Notes: generated by a model from the letters alone, not told the origin. 25,425 nt of DNA from JACDAN01 sp035711385 (GCA_035711385.1 DASTCG010000103.1:1-25425); one strand, 5' to 3'; numbered from the stretch's first letter, positions 6,324-14,345 are shown. Program-made: numbers and translations.

Positions 6324-6752
6324 CTAGGTGATGGAGAAGTGGTCGTCCAGCCCGGCCCACTCGTCCGGAAGCGGCGTCCCCTTCGACCGGTGGAGCGCGA
6401 CCTTCAGGACGCCGAGGCCGAGCAGCGCGCACTTGAGCCGGATCGGCGTGAGCGGGATCCCGATCTCCTCGAGCAGCTCGTCCTTGGAGAGCTCGCCCAC
6501 CTCCTTGGCGGTGCGGCCCTGCACCATCTCCATGAGCATGGACGTGGCCGCCTGGCTGATCGCGCAACCGCGGCCGGAGAACTTGACCTCTTCGATCGTC
6601 TCGCCGTCGTCCTCGAACGCGACGTAGATCGCGACCTCGTCGCCGCAGAGCGGGTTCATCCCCTCCGCCTGGGCGTCGGCGTCCTCGATCACCCCGTGCC
6701 CGCGCGGGTTCTTGTAGTGGTCGAGAATGACTTCTCTGTACAGGTCGTCCAT
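6324..6752 (-). CDS. sufU: SufU/IscU-family sulfur-transfer or Fe-S scaffold protein
   Basis: The 142-residue protein has conserved Cys36 in NPLCGD with Asp38, Cys63 in GRGCAISQA and Cys108 in RLKCALLG. In SufU these residues bind zinc and accept the persulfide sulfur from SufS. The Lys before the third Cys is SufU-like (IscU has His). The interval Cys63-Cys108 is only 45 residues, close to IscU, so the roughly 20-residue insertion typical of SufU is missing. It lies 10 bases after sufS, so the two are surely co-transcribed and functional partners. No good ribosome binding site is visible before the ATG. Confidence 0.9.
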   Translation of the reverse strand: MDDLYREVILDHYKNPRGHGVIEDADAQAEGMNPLCGDEVAIYVAFEDDGETIEEVKFSGRGCAISQAATSMLMEMVQGRTAKEVGELSKDELLEEIGIPLTPIRLKCALLGLGVLKVALHRSKGTPLPDEWAGLDDHFSIT

Positions 6753-6762
6753 AGGACTGAGG

Positions 6763-8007
6763 CTAGCCGAAGACTTTTCGCGCGCGGAGGAGCCCCTGGT
6801 GGAGCCGGTCGACTTCCTCCTGCACGGTGTAGAGGTAGAAGCTCGCCCGATTCGTGGCCGCGACGCCCAGCCGGGCCATCAGCGGCTGGCAGCAGTGGTG
6901 GCCCGCGCGGATGGCGACACCCTCCCAATCGAGCACCTGCGCCACGTCGTGCGGATGGATCCCGTCCATGTTGAAGGAGACGATCCCGGCCCGCCTCTCC
7001 GGCGGCGGCCCGTAGAGCTGGATCCCCGGCACTTCGCGCAGGCGCTCGAGGGCGTAGGCCGCCAGATCCTGCTCGTGCTGCTCGATCGCCTCGAGCCCGA
7101 CGTCGTTCAGGTAGTCGACGGCTGCCCCGAAGCCGACGGCCTCGGCGATCGGCGCCGTGCCCGCCTCGAACTTGTGCGGAAGGTCACCCCATGTCGTCTC
7201 CTCGAACTGCACCCGGCGGATCATGTGCCCGCCGAGGTTGAAGGGCTCCATCTCCTCGAGCAGCTCGCGGCGGCCCCAGAGCGCACCCACACCGCTCGGG
7301 CCGCAGAGCTTGTGCGCCGAGAACGCGAGGAAGTCGCAGTCGAGGGCCTGGACGTCGATCGGACGGTGGGGCGCGGCCTGGGCCGCGTCGACGACCATGA
7401 CCGCCCCCTGCTCGTGCGCCCACGCGCTCAGCCGCTCGACGGGGTTGACCGTCCCGAGCGCGTTCGAGACGAGATTGGCCGCGACGATCTTCATCGAGCC
7501 CGACCTGGCGATCTCGTCGAGCCCGTCGAGGTCGAGCTCTCCGCTGTCGGTCAGGCGCACCATCGCGAACGCGGCGCCGGTGCGCTTGGCGACGTACTGC
7601 CAGGGGACGAAGTTGGAGTGGTGCTCGAGCTCGGTCACGACGACGACGTCGCCCGGCGCCAGGCGGGCGAGCCCATACGCGTAGGCCACGAGGTTCAGGC
7701 CCTCGGTTGCGTTCCGCGTGAAGATCAGCTCGCGCGCCGAGGGTGCGTTCACGAACTTCGCGATCCGGTCCCTGGAGCCCTCGAACGCCTCGGTCGCCCG
7801 TTCGGCCAGCGCGTAGACGCCCCGGTGGACGTTGCCGTACGACGTCTCGTAGAACTCCCGCATCGCGTCGAGCACCTGGCGGGGTTTCTGGGCCGTCACG
7901 GCGGAGTCGAGATACGCGAGCGGCTTGCCGTTGATCTCCTGCTGGAGGATTGGGAAGTCCCCGCGCAGCCGCTGCGCGTCGAGCTGCGGACGGGCTTCGA
8001 CGGCCAT
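6763..8007 (-). CDS. sufS: SufS-type group II cysteine desulfurase
   Basis: This PLP-dependent enzyme of 414 residues removes sulfur from L-cysteine as a persulfide. Visible motifs are the N-terminal NGKPLAYLDSAVTAQKP, TRNATEGLN, the ELEHHSNFVPW segment, VDAAQAAPH, the PLP lysine in FSAHKLCGPSG, and the catalytic Cys loop RAGHHCCQPLM near the C-terminus. Group II enzymes have this short loop and depend on a partner, here SufU, encoded 10 bases downstream. The start at 8007 is chosen because a TACGAT -10 lies six bases upstream and the family's N-terminus begins there. Longer frames overlap the methyltransferase gene. The gene can be transcribed leaderlessly or from the upstream methyltransferase. 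Confidence 0.96.
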   Translation of the reverse strand: MAVEARPQLDAQRLRGDFPILQQEINGKPLAYLDSAVTAQKPRQVLDAMREFYETSYGNVHRGVYALAERATEAFEGSRDRIAKFVNAPSARELIFTRNATEGLNLVAYAYGLARLAPGDVVVVTELEHHSNFVPWQYVAKRTGAAFAMVRLTDSGELDLDGLDEIARSGSMKIVAANLVSNALGTVNPVERLSAWAHEQGAVMVVDAAQAAPHRPIDVQALDCDFLAFSAHKLCGPSGVGALWGRRELLEEMEPFNLGGHMIRRVQFEETTWGDLPHKFEAGTAPIAEAVGFGAAVDYLNDVGLEAIEQHEQDLAAYALERLREVPGIQLYGPPPERRAGIVSFNMDGIHPHDVAQVLDWEGVAIRAGHHCCQPLMARLGVAATNRASFYLYTVQEEVDRLHQGLLRARKVFG

Positions 8008-8013
8008 ACGGCC

Positions 8014-8019
8014 ATCGTA
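8014..8019 (-). promoter_or_regulatory. -10 element of a probable leaderless sufS promoter
   Basis: Minus-strand TACGAT (8019-8014) ends six bases before the sufS ATG. No Shine-Dalgarno lies in the 30-nt gap after the methyltransferase stop. The same spacing occurs at other starts in this window. Confidence 0.5.
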
Positions 8020-8036
8020 TCCCCGAGGGCTGTCGC

Positions 8037-8684
8037 TCAGGCGACCCGCGCGAACCCGGCGACGCGCCAGATCGTGGCCTCGCTCTCGTCCTCCAGGCGA
8101 AGCCCCTCGTCCTCGGCGGCGGCGAGCAGCTGCCCGGGGGAGTGGACGAAGCCGCGGAAGTCCGTCTTCCGGAGCCGCAGGACGGCGTTGCCCAGGCGAA
8201 CACCGAGGCGCGTCCACCAGGTTCGCCGCGGAAAGCTGAAGGCGAGCAGCCTGCGCGCGCGCGAGCCCGCGGCCTCGACGAGCCCGACGCCGTCCGGGTA
8301 GCAGCACACGACCCGGTGCATGACCACGACGTCGGCTTCCGGGAGAGAGTCGGCGGCCTGCGCGAAGTCGACGACCAGCCGCTCGACCCGGTCCTCGACG
8401 CCGGCTTCGCGCGCGAGCTGCAGCGCCGTCTCGTCGTACGACGACGAGAGCTCGACCGTGACGGCGCGCGCGGCTCCGGCCTTGAGGAGCTCGAGGCCGA
8501 GCGTCCCGTTCCCGCCGCCCACGTCGAGCACGGTCGCGCCCTCGACACCCTGCCTGACGACGAAGCCGACGAGCCGCCTCGCGTTCGCGTCGAGACCGCG
8601 CCGCCGGTACCGCCGAGCGTCACGGCTTGCCATCTTCTCCGTGAAGAAAGCGTCGTATCCCTGCCCCGAGCAGCAGCCGGCCAT
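8037..8684 (-). CDS. SAM-dependent class I methyltransferase (small-molecule type)
   Basis: This is a 215-residue protein with an N-terminal MAGCCSGQGYDAFF segment followed by a Rossmann methyltransferase domain. Motif I is VLDVGGGNGTLG, motif II VTVELSSSYDE, and then VERLVVDF and ADVVVMHRVVCCYPD. The C-terminal region (SFPRRTWWTRLG, FVHSPGQLLAAAEDEG) resembles the Mg-protoporphyrin methyltransferase-like group in which this early Cys-Cys-Ser pattern recurs, but no substrate can be named. It lies 30 bases upstream of sufS on the same strand and is divergent from the cytochrome c gene. A link to Fe-S metabolism is only positional. Confidence 0.8.
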   Translation of the reverse strand: MAGCCSGQGYDAFFTEKMASRDARRYRRRGLDANARRLVGFVVRQGVEGATVLDVGGGNGTLGLELLKAGAARAVTVELSSSYDETALQLAREAGVEDRVERLVVDFAQAADSLPEADVVVMHRVVCCYPDGVGLVEAAGSRARRLLAFSFPRRTWWTRLGVRLGNAVLRLRKTDFRGFVHSPGQLLAAAEDEGLRLEDESEATIWRVAGFARVA

Positions 8685-8707
8685 CGGCTCCGTCAGGGTA
8701 TCCCCAC

Positions 8708-8713
8708 TACTCT
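8708..8713 (+). promoter_or_regulatory. -10 element of a probable leaderless promoter for the cytochrome c fusion gene
   Basis: TACTCT ends six bases before the GTG start at 8720. No Shine-Dalgarno precedes it. The divergent intergenic space is only 35 nt. Confidence 0.45.
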
Positions 8714-8719
8714 TCGACG

Positions 8720-10099
8720 GTGCGCGCCAGGTTCGTCGTCCTCGCCGTCCTCGCCTCCACCGGGCTGCTCGCAGGCTGCGGCGGCGGCGATTCCCAGCCG
8801 ACGTCGACGAGCCCGGGCGCGAAGGTCTTCGCCGACGCCGGCTGCGGCGGCTGTCACACGCTGAAGGCCGCAGGCTCGAACGGGAGCCTCGGGCCGAACC
8901 TCGACGACCTCAATCCGTCGTTCGACCAGGTCGTCCGCAAAGTCAAGAGCGGCGGCGGCGGCATGCCCTCGTTCGACGGGAAGCTGACGGAGACCGAGAT
9001 CCGCGACGTGGCGTCGTTCGTCTCCGGCCAGTCGCCCGGCCAGTCCGCACAGGGGATCGCGGTCACGAAGCCGAAGCCGTTCAAGCCGGACACCGAGCGT
9101 CTGGAGGGGTGTCTCGACACCGAGTGCCGCCGGCAGGCCTTCGGGAACATCGCCTACCGCGACGGCCCGAAGGCCGCGCTCGAGCTCTTCCGGAAGAAGC
9201 TCAGCGATTCCGCCGTCAAGGCGGACTGCCACCGCATCGCCCACACGATCGGCGCCGGATCGCTCCAGCACTACGACGGCGACGTCGGCAAGGCGCTCGC
9301 CGAGGGCAACGCGATCTGCGCGTCGGGCTACTACCACGGGCTCCTCGAGTGGAAGCTCGCCGGCGTGCCGAAGGAAAAGGTCGCGTCGGTTGCGCGCACC
9401 GTCTGCGACCAGACGAAGAGCACGGCCAGCTCGTTCGTCTACTACCAGTGCGTTCACGGCCTCGGCCACGGGCTGATGCTCTACACGCTCTACGACCTGC
9501 CAGCCGCTCTCAGGCTCTGCCACAAGCTCGTCACGAACTTCGACCGGGTCTCCTGCAGCGGCGGCGTCTTCATGGAGAACCAGCAGTCCTCCTACGGGAT
9601 CAAATCGCCGTGGCTGCGGGAGGACGACCTGCTCTACCCCTGCGGGATCGTCTCCCGGTCGGACAAGACCTACTGCTACCTGCTCGTGACCTCGCAGATC
9701 CTGCCCCGGGTCGGCTGGGACTGGAAGAAGACCGCCGACTGGTGCCGCAAGAGCGAAAAGGACTTCGTCGACCTCTGCTTCCAGTCGTACGGCCGGGATG
9801 CCTCCGGGAGCTCGCTGCAGGATCCAGAGAAGACGCGAGACATCTGCGCCAGAGCCGGCAGCGGCGAGCAGGAATGCATCTTCGGCGCGGTCCGCGACAT
9901 CCTCAACACGGACCCGTCCGACCTCGGCGCGGCGAAGCTCTGCGAGCTCGCAAGGCCGGCCGACCGTCCCCACTGTGCGTACGGGATCGGCTCGATCGTC
10001 GCCGTCACGCACACGGATGCCGCCGCGAAGCGGTCAGACTGCCGCCGCTTCCTGCCGGGCCGCCTCTACGGGGAGTGCCTCCGCGGGGCGAACGCCTAG
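8720..10099 (+). CDS. Lipoprotein: cytochrome c domain fused to a Cys/His-rich domain of unknown function
   Basis: This is a 459-residue secreted lipoprotein. Its signal peptide ends in the lipobox GLLAGC, with Cys20 lipidated. A class I cytochrome c domain follows: haem motif CGGCH at 42-46 and probable Met ligand M82 in GGMPSF. Residues from about 125 to the end are a separate domain with 18 cysteines and a set of His motifs: CHRIAHTIG (170-178), SGYYHG (203-207) and CVHGLGHG (244-251). The later part repeats a C-x2-G ... LC pattern, suggesting disulfide-stapled helical hairpins. The even Cys count fits an oxidised extracytoplasmic domain. The His pairs could bind a metal. I do not recognise the family and name no reaction. 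It begins with GTG, probably leaderless. Its last 66 bases overlap the convergent acyltransferase gene. Confidence 0.88.
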   Translation: MRARFVVLAVLASTGLLAGCGGGDSQPTSTSPGAKVFADAGCGGCHTLKAAGSNGSLGPNLDDLNPSFDQVVRKVKSGGGGMPSFDGKLTETEIRDVASFVSGQSPGQSAQGIAVTKPKPFKPDTERLEGCLDTECRRQAFGNIAYRDGPKAALELFRKKLSDSAVKADCHRIAHTIGAGSLQHYDGDVGKALAEGNAICASGYYHGLLEWKLAGVPKEKVASVARTVCDQTKSTASSFVYYQCVHGLGHGLMLYTLYDLPAALRLCHKLVTNFDRVSCSGGVFMENQQSSYGIKSPWLREDDLLYPCGIVSRSDKTYCYLLVTSQILPRVGWDWKKTADWCRKSEKDFVDLCFQSYGRDASGSSLQDPEKTRDICARAGSGEQECIFGAVRDILNTDPSDLGAAKLCELARPADRPHCAYGIGSIVAVTHTDAAAKRSDCRRFLPGRLYGECLRGANA

Positions 10100-11032
10100 C
10101 GATGCGCTCCGGCTCGAGCTGAGGAAGGGGCGCTCGAGCCAGCGGTAAGACACCGCACCGACGAGTGTGGACGCCGCGGCGCCGAGAGGGTGCAGGACGG
10201 CGGGCAGGTAGCCGCAGATCGTGAGCGGCTGCTGCCAGAGGTAGATCGAGTAGGTTCGCCGCCCGAGCCAGGTCAGCGCCCCACCGGCCGGTCCCGGCAC
10301 GGAGCGGCCGGTGAGGAAGCCGGAGAAGCACGCGACGATCGCGAGCGAGCCGCCCGCGATCACGAGCTGCTTCGCCTGGATCCCGAGCGGCATCAGCGCG
10401 AGGGCTCCGGCGGCGACGCCCACCGACGCCCAGCCGACGAAGCCGCGGGAGAGCCAGCCCAGCGAGGCCCTCCAGCGTTCGCAGCAGAAGCCGAGCATCA
10501 TCGGCCAGACGGCGAACTCGAAGTGGTACTTGTCGAGGCCGGCCGGGTCGAGGACGGGCGCGGCCACGCCGAGCGAGACGATCGTGACGAGCAGCGCGAG
10601 CCGAATCCTGCCGCCGAGCAGGAGCAGCACCGGCGCGAGAGCGTAGAACTGCATCTCGCAGGAGACGCTCCACAGGTGCCCGAGCGACACAGGGGGCACG
10701 GGCGGCCGGTAGTTGATCGCGAAGAGGAGCGCCCACGGAGCGCCTGCCCGGTAGCCGCCGACATCGTGGAACGCGAGCGTGACCGGCAGCATGACCGCGA
10801 CGAACCCGACGAGCGCCGGAACGAGCCGCCGCAGGCGTCTCCAGAGGAAGGCCGGCGCGGACGGGTTGCGAGCCAGAGAACGGGAGACCAGCAGGCCCGA
10901 GATGAAGAAGAACAGGTTGACCCCGACCCGCCCCGCGCCGTGCACCCGATCGGTGAAGTACAGGCCGTGGGAGACGAGCACGAGCAGCAGCGCGACGCCT
11001 CGCCACTGGTCGAGTGCGACGGAGCCTTCCAT
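10034..11032 (-). CDS. Acyltransferase 3 family membrane protein (OafA/YrhL-like)
   Basis: The 332-residue protein has about ten hydrophobic segments. It shows the hallmarks of acyltransferase 3: an N-terminal LDQWRGVALLLVLVSHG with the conserved Arg and His, VNLFFFISGLLVSRSL, the Arg-rich loop WRRLRRLVPA, LGHLWSVSCEMQFYALAP, and near the end YSIYLWQQPLT with SYRWLERPF. These enzymes move acyl groups onto cell-surface carbohydrates or lipids; the substrate is unknown. No SGNH hydrolase domain is attached. The ATG at 11032 is preceded by TACGGT seven bases upstream, so it may be leaderless. Its 3' end overlaps the convergent cytochrome c gene by 66 bases. Confidence 0.9.
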   Translation of the reverse strand: MEGSVALDQWRGVALLLVLVSHGLYFTDRVHGAGRVGVNLFFFISGLLVSRSLARNPSAPAFLWRRLRRLVPALVGFVAVMLPVTLAFHDVGGYRAGAPWALLFAINYRPPVPPVSLGHLWSVSCEMQFYALAPVLLLLGGRIRLALLVTIVSLGVAAPVLDPAGLDKYHFEFAVWPMMLGFCCERWRASLGWLSRGFVGWASVGVAAGALALMPLGIQAKQLVIAGGSLAIVACFSGFLTGRSVPGPAGGALTWLGRRTYSIYLWQQPLTICGYLPAVLHPLGAAASTLVGAVSYRWLERPFLSSSRSASLGVRPAEALPVEAARQEAAAV

Positions 11033-11039
11033 CGGGCCG

Positions 11040-11045
11040 ACCGTA
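11040..11045 (-). promoter_or_regulatory. -10 element of a probable leaderless promoter for the acyltransferase
   Basis: Minus-strand TACGGT (11045-11040) ends seven bases before the ATG at 11032. Just upstream, at 11051-11071, a GGCCGCTTGC direct repeat occurs twice in succession and might be an operator. Confidence 0.42.
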
Positions 11046-11095
11046 GGACCGGCCGCTTGCGGGCCGCTTGCACGGCGATAACGGCCGCGAGCCTT

Positions 11096-12715
11096 CTAGC
11101 CGAAGGTGAATGCGTACGCGGAGATGCCCGGCGTGAAGCGCAGCTCCAGCAGGCCGTCGGAGTGCCGAGACATCCGGAGGAGGTTGTAGAGCCGGGGCTC
11201 TCCGCGCACGGCGACCGTCCTACGCCGGCGACCGTCCAGACGCACCTCGAGGATGCCTTGCCCGCCGAGGACGAGGTTCACCTCGCGCGCCTGGAAGCGG
11301 AGTCGTAGGCGCGCGCCGGTCTCCGCGACGATCCGCTCGTTCTCGACCCGGATCCTTCCGGCGTACGCGAGCTGGCCCTGCGCGAGTGAGAGCGGAAAGC
11401 GATAGGACGCTTCTCGGTTCGGGACGACGCCGGTTCCGGCGAAGCGGTCGAGCTTCGCGAAGCCGAGGTAGGTCTCGGGCGTGCTCGGCGCCGCCGGCGT
11501 CGTGTCGGAGACCAGCTTGGCCGGCCTGCCCGCCCCGGCTCCAAGAAAGCGGCGGATCATCCGTTCGGTCTCGTCGTAGTCGCCCTCTCCGAAGTGGACG
11601 TAGCGGACACGGCCGGTCCGGTCGATCAGGTATTTCGCGGGCCAGTACTCATTCGCGTAGGCCGTCCACGTGACGAAGTCGTTGTCGAGCGCGACGGGGT
11701 AGCGAATGCGCTGTTTCCTCACCGCCTTCTTCACGTTCTCCAGCTCTCGCTCGAACGCGAACTCCGGTGCGTGGACGCCGACGATGCGCAGCCCGTCGCC
11801 CCGATACGCCTGATCCCAGGCCCGCAGGTGGGGCAGCGTCCGCAGGCAGTTCACGCACGAGTAAGTCCAGAAGTCGATCAGGACGACCTTGCCGCGCAAC
11901 CCGGCGAGCGTCAGCGGCCCGCTGTTGATCCATTCGGAGATCCCGTCGAACTCGGGAGCGACCGGTGCGTCTTCCTGCGAGCCGAGCGGAGGCCGGTCGC
12001 CGCTGCGGCGCAGGCGAGCGAGCTCTCGGTCGGCGGTCGCGCTTCCCTCCACTCGCTCCTGAAGCGACTGCGTGTAGCCCGGCACCGTCGTTGCGAGGCT
12101 CTGGTCGGCGCCGAGCGCGATCGCGATCGCGGTGGCACCGACGAGAACGCCGGCGACGCGCCTGGTCGCCTCGGCATGACGCCGAAGGAGCGACATGCCC
12201 TGCGTCATCCGGCGGCCGCCGACCGCAATTGCCAGCATCGGCAGGGCGGCGCCGAGAGCGTAGGCGAGCGCCACGAGAAAGGTCTCGAAGCCTCCGTCCC
12301 CGCTCGCCGACACCGCAGTGACCGCGCCGAGAACGGGCCCGGCGCAGGGGACGAAGACGAGCCCGAGGCTGGCCCCGAGCAGGATGCCGTTGCTCTCAGT
12401 GCGCGGCCGGCCGCGGGTGAGGAAGAGCAGGGGACGCTCGGCAAGCGCCGCCGCCTTCGGAAAGAGGAGCGTCGCCGCAAGGAGGAACAGGAGGGCGATC
12501 GCCAGGTTTCGGAGGAAGTCCTGCGGCAGGCCGAGCGCGTCCAGGAGCGAGGCGCCCACGACCGTGAAGATGCTGAAGGCGCCGACGAGCCCGAGGATGA
12601 TCCCAAGAGGCCGGCGGCCCGAGGCCCCGCCGGCCAGCAGGATCGGCAGCACGGGGAGGATGCACGGCGAGAGCGCCGTAATCAGGCCGGCCAGGAACGC
12701 GATGCCGAGCAGCAC
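11096..12715 (-). CDS. dipZ: DipZ-like fusion: CcdA membrane domain + TlpA-type thioredoxin + C-terminal beta domain
   Basis: The 539-residue protein has three parts. Residues 1-205 are a CcdA/DsbD membrane domain with about six helices and the two redox cysteines in LSPCILP (Cys18) and VFVPCAGP (Cys124). Residues about 250-400 are a periplasm-type thioredoxin/TlpA domain with active site YSCVNCLR (Cys287, Cys290). The last ~125 residues are a beta-rich domain (RLRFQAREVNLVLGG, AVRGEPRLYNLL), as in mycobacterial DipZ. Such proteins carry reducing power across the membrane to extracytoplasmic thiols, for instance haem-binding Cys of c-type cytochromes, which this region encodes. The start is GTG at 12715, with AGGAG only two bases upstream. 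It is the next gene after sufD on the same strand, with a 96-nt gap. Confidence 0.9.
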   Translation of the reverse strand: MLLGIAFLAGLITALSPCILPVLPILLAGGASGRRPLGIILGLVGAFSIFTVVGASLLDALGLPQDFLRNLAIALLFLLAATLLFPKAAALAERPLLFLTRGRPRTESNGILLGASLGLVFVPCAGPVLGAVTAVSASGDGGFETFLVALAYALGAALPMLAIAVGGRRMTQGMSLLRRHAEATRRVAGVLVGATAIAIALGADQSLATTVPGYTQSLQERVEGSATADRELARLRRSGDRPPLGSQEDAPVAPEFDGISEWINSGPLTLAGLRGKVVLIDFWTYSCVNCLRTLPHLRAWDQAYRGDGLRIVGVHAPEFAFERELENVKKAVRKQRIRYPVALDNDFVTWTAYANEYWPAKYLIDRTGRVRYVHFGEGDYDETERMIRRFLGAGAGRPAKLVSDTTPAAPSTPETYLGFAKLDRFAGTGVVPNREASYRFPLSLAQGQLAYAGRIRVENERIVAETGARLRLRFQAREVNLVLGGQGILEVRLDGRRRRTVAVRGEPRLYNLLRMSRHSDGLLELRFTPGISAYAFTFG

Positions 12716-12811
12716 TGCTCCTATGGTGGCGACCGGCGATCAGGCCGTTACACGGACGAGCACGCCGTCGACGAGCGCGATCGCCGCAAATGCGAGCGCC
12801 AGGCCGACGCC

Positions 12812-13996
12812 CTACGCCTGCGGGATGCGGGCTTCGAGCGCCTCGCCGAGCGCCTCGCGGACGGGCTCGAGCTCGACGCGGTCGAGCACGTCCGTGAAGA
12901 AGCCGCGGACGATCAGGCGCTCGGCCTCACCGCGCGGGAGCCCGCGTGCCATCAGGTAGAAGAGCTGATCTCGGTCGACCTGACCCACGGTCGCCCCGTG
13001 CGTGCAGCGGACATCGTTCGCCAGGATCTCGAGACCCGGAATCGGGACCGCGTGCGTCGTCGGCGACAGCATCAGGTTCCGGTTCTCCTGGTAGGCGTTC
13101 GTCCGTTGCGCGTCCTTCTCGACACGGATCATTCCGCGCCAGACCGCCGTCGCCCGGTCGCGCAGGGCGCCCTTGAATGCGAAGTCGGAGGTCGTGTTCG
13201 GCGCCTTGTGGAGCTGGTACGTGTCGTAGTCGAGGTGCTGGTCGCCGTCCGCGAAGTACGCGCCGGTGACGCGGGAGGTGGCGCCGGGCCCGGCGAGGTC
13301 GTTCTGGATCCAGACCTTGCCCCGCCGGGAGCCGAACCCGCCCGCGACCCAGTCGAGCTCCGCGTCGCGCTCCACGCGCGCGTGGTGGGAGGCGAAGTGC
13401 CAGGTGTCCCGCGAGAGGTTCTGGATCGAGACGTACTCGAGCTTCGACGCCTGCTCGACGAAGATCTCCGTGACCGTGTTCGTGTAGCCCTCGATGTCGG
13501 GCGAGGAGGACGCGTACTCCTCGACCAGCGAGAAGCGACTCTCCGGCTCGGCGATGACGAGCAGCCGGAAGAAGAGCGCTCCGCCGTCGACCGAGTTCAC
13601 GATCCGGACGGCCAGCGGCTGCTCGAGCTCGACGCCCTTCGGCACGACGACGAGCAGCCCGTGCTCCCACACCGCGGCGTTGTGGGCCGCGAACTTCTCC
13701 TCGGCCCCGACCAACTGTCCGAGCCGGTCGTGCTCGGTGAAGGGAACGAACGTGACGCGCTCGTCGGGCGAGCGGACGATCGAGATCCCGGTCTCGCGGA
13801 CGACTGCGAGGCCCGCGACGTCGACGTCCAGCATCGTCTCCGGCAGCCCGGGCTCGGTGCCAGGCATCGGGACGTGGCCGTTGCGGACGAAGGCCTCCGG
13901 GTCGAAGCCGCGCAGGTCGGTGAAGCGCCAGTGCTCGTCCGTCGTCGACGGCATCGGCAGCTCGGCGTACCGGGTGGCCGCGGCGGCCCTATCCAC
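12812..13996 (-). CDS. sufD: SufD, Fe-S cluster assembly scaffold subunit
   Basis: The 394-residue SufB/SufD-family protein begins with the family's typical N-terminal LPMPSTTDEHWRFTDLRGFDP. It then has the right-handed beta-helix core and the C-terminal signature CTHGATVGQVDRDQLFYLMARGL with the conserved Cys-x-His. SufB and SufD form the SufBC2D scaffold on which clusters are built. The GTG start at 13996 overlaps the end of the upstream VOC gene by eight bases, and an internal ATG in PMPST would also be possible. The length is close to normal for SufD. It is separated from sufB by three VOC genes, which is unusual. The stop is followed in frame by 23 sense codons that would add a hydrophobic segment, probably meaningless. 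Confidence 0.93.
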   Translation of the reverse strand: MDRAAAATRYAELPMPSTTDEHWRFTDLRGFDPEAFVRNGHVPMPGTEPGLPETMLDVDVAGLAVVRETGISIVRSPDERVTFVPFTEHDRLGQLVGAEEKFAAHNAAVWEHGLLVVVPKGVELEQPLAVRIVNSVDGGALFFRLLVIAEPESRFSLVEEYASSSPDIEGYTNTVTEIFVEQASKLEYVSIQNLSRDTWHFASHHARVERDAELDWVAGGFGSRRGKVWIQNDLAGPGATSRVTGAYFADGDQHLDYDTYQLHKAPNTTSDFAFKGALRDRATAVWRGMIRVEKDAQRTNAYQENRNLMLSPTTHAVPIPGLEILANDVRCTHGATVGQVDRDQLFYLMARGLPRGEAERLIVRGFFTDVLDRVELEPVREALGEALEARIPQA

Positions 13997-14345
13997 GCGG
14001 CGCGTACCTCCGGTGGAGGATCAGCACGTTGCCGTCCGGATCCTTGACGAAACCCATGTGACAGACGCCGCTGTCCTCGATCCCGATCACCTCGGCACCC
14101 TGTGCGCGAACCTCCTCGACCGCGGCCTCGACGTCCTCGACGCGCAGCGCGATCCCGGCGGTGTTCGCCTGGAACGTCTCGCCGTCCGCCTCGGGATTCC
14201 AGAACGCAAGCGTCACGTTCGGCGTCTCGACCTCGCCCTCGGTGAACGTGCTCGCCGGCAACCCGAGGACGTCGCGGTACCACGTGACGGCCCGCGAGGT
14301 GTCGCGCGTCGGCACCGAGACGAAGTCGACCTGCTCCACGCGCAT
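13989..14345 (-). CDS. VOC (glyoxalase/dioxygenase-like) single-domain protein, third of three in suf operon
   Basis: The 118-residue single VOC domain has the paired beta-alpha-beta modules: DFVSVPTRDTSRAVTWYRD at the N-terminus, IALRVEDVEAAVEEV in the middle, and DSGVCHMGFVKDPDGNVLI then LHRRYAP at the end. The start ATG at 14345 overlaps the previous stop by one base (TGATG). The strands where many VOC enzymes carry metal ligands do not show the usual set: the first strand has Val instead of His, and the usual Glu in the GNxxE position is replaced (GNVLIL). A metal enzyme activity is therefore doubtful. Its neighbours suggest an Fe-S linked role, but this is inference. Confidence 0.87.
   Translation of the reverse strand: MRVEQVDFVSVPTRDTSRAVTWYRDVLGLPASTFTEGEVETPNVTLAFWNPEADGETFQANTAGIALRVEDVEAAVEEVRAQGAEVIGIEDSGVCHMGFVKDPDGNVLILHRRYAPRG

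Noticed and set aside
8037..8684. Assignment as bacteriochlorophyll BchM
   Set aside because: There is a general resemblance only, and no photosynthesis genes are nearby; a substrate call would be speculation.
12740..12811. Short hydrophobic frame directly after the sufD stop (GVGLALAFAAIALVDG...)
   Set aside because: It has no start codon and is in frame only after a TAG. Read-through or a gene remnant is conceivable, but 23 codons are too few to support either.
11594..14047. 817-codon plus-strand frame across dipZ and sufD
   Set aside because: It is the antisense shadow of two well-supported minus-strand genes and shows no recognisable domain.
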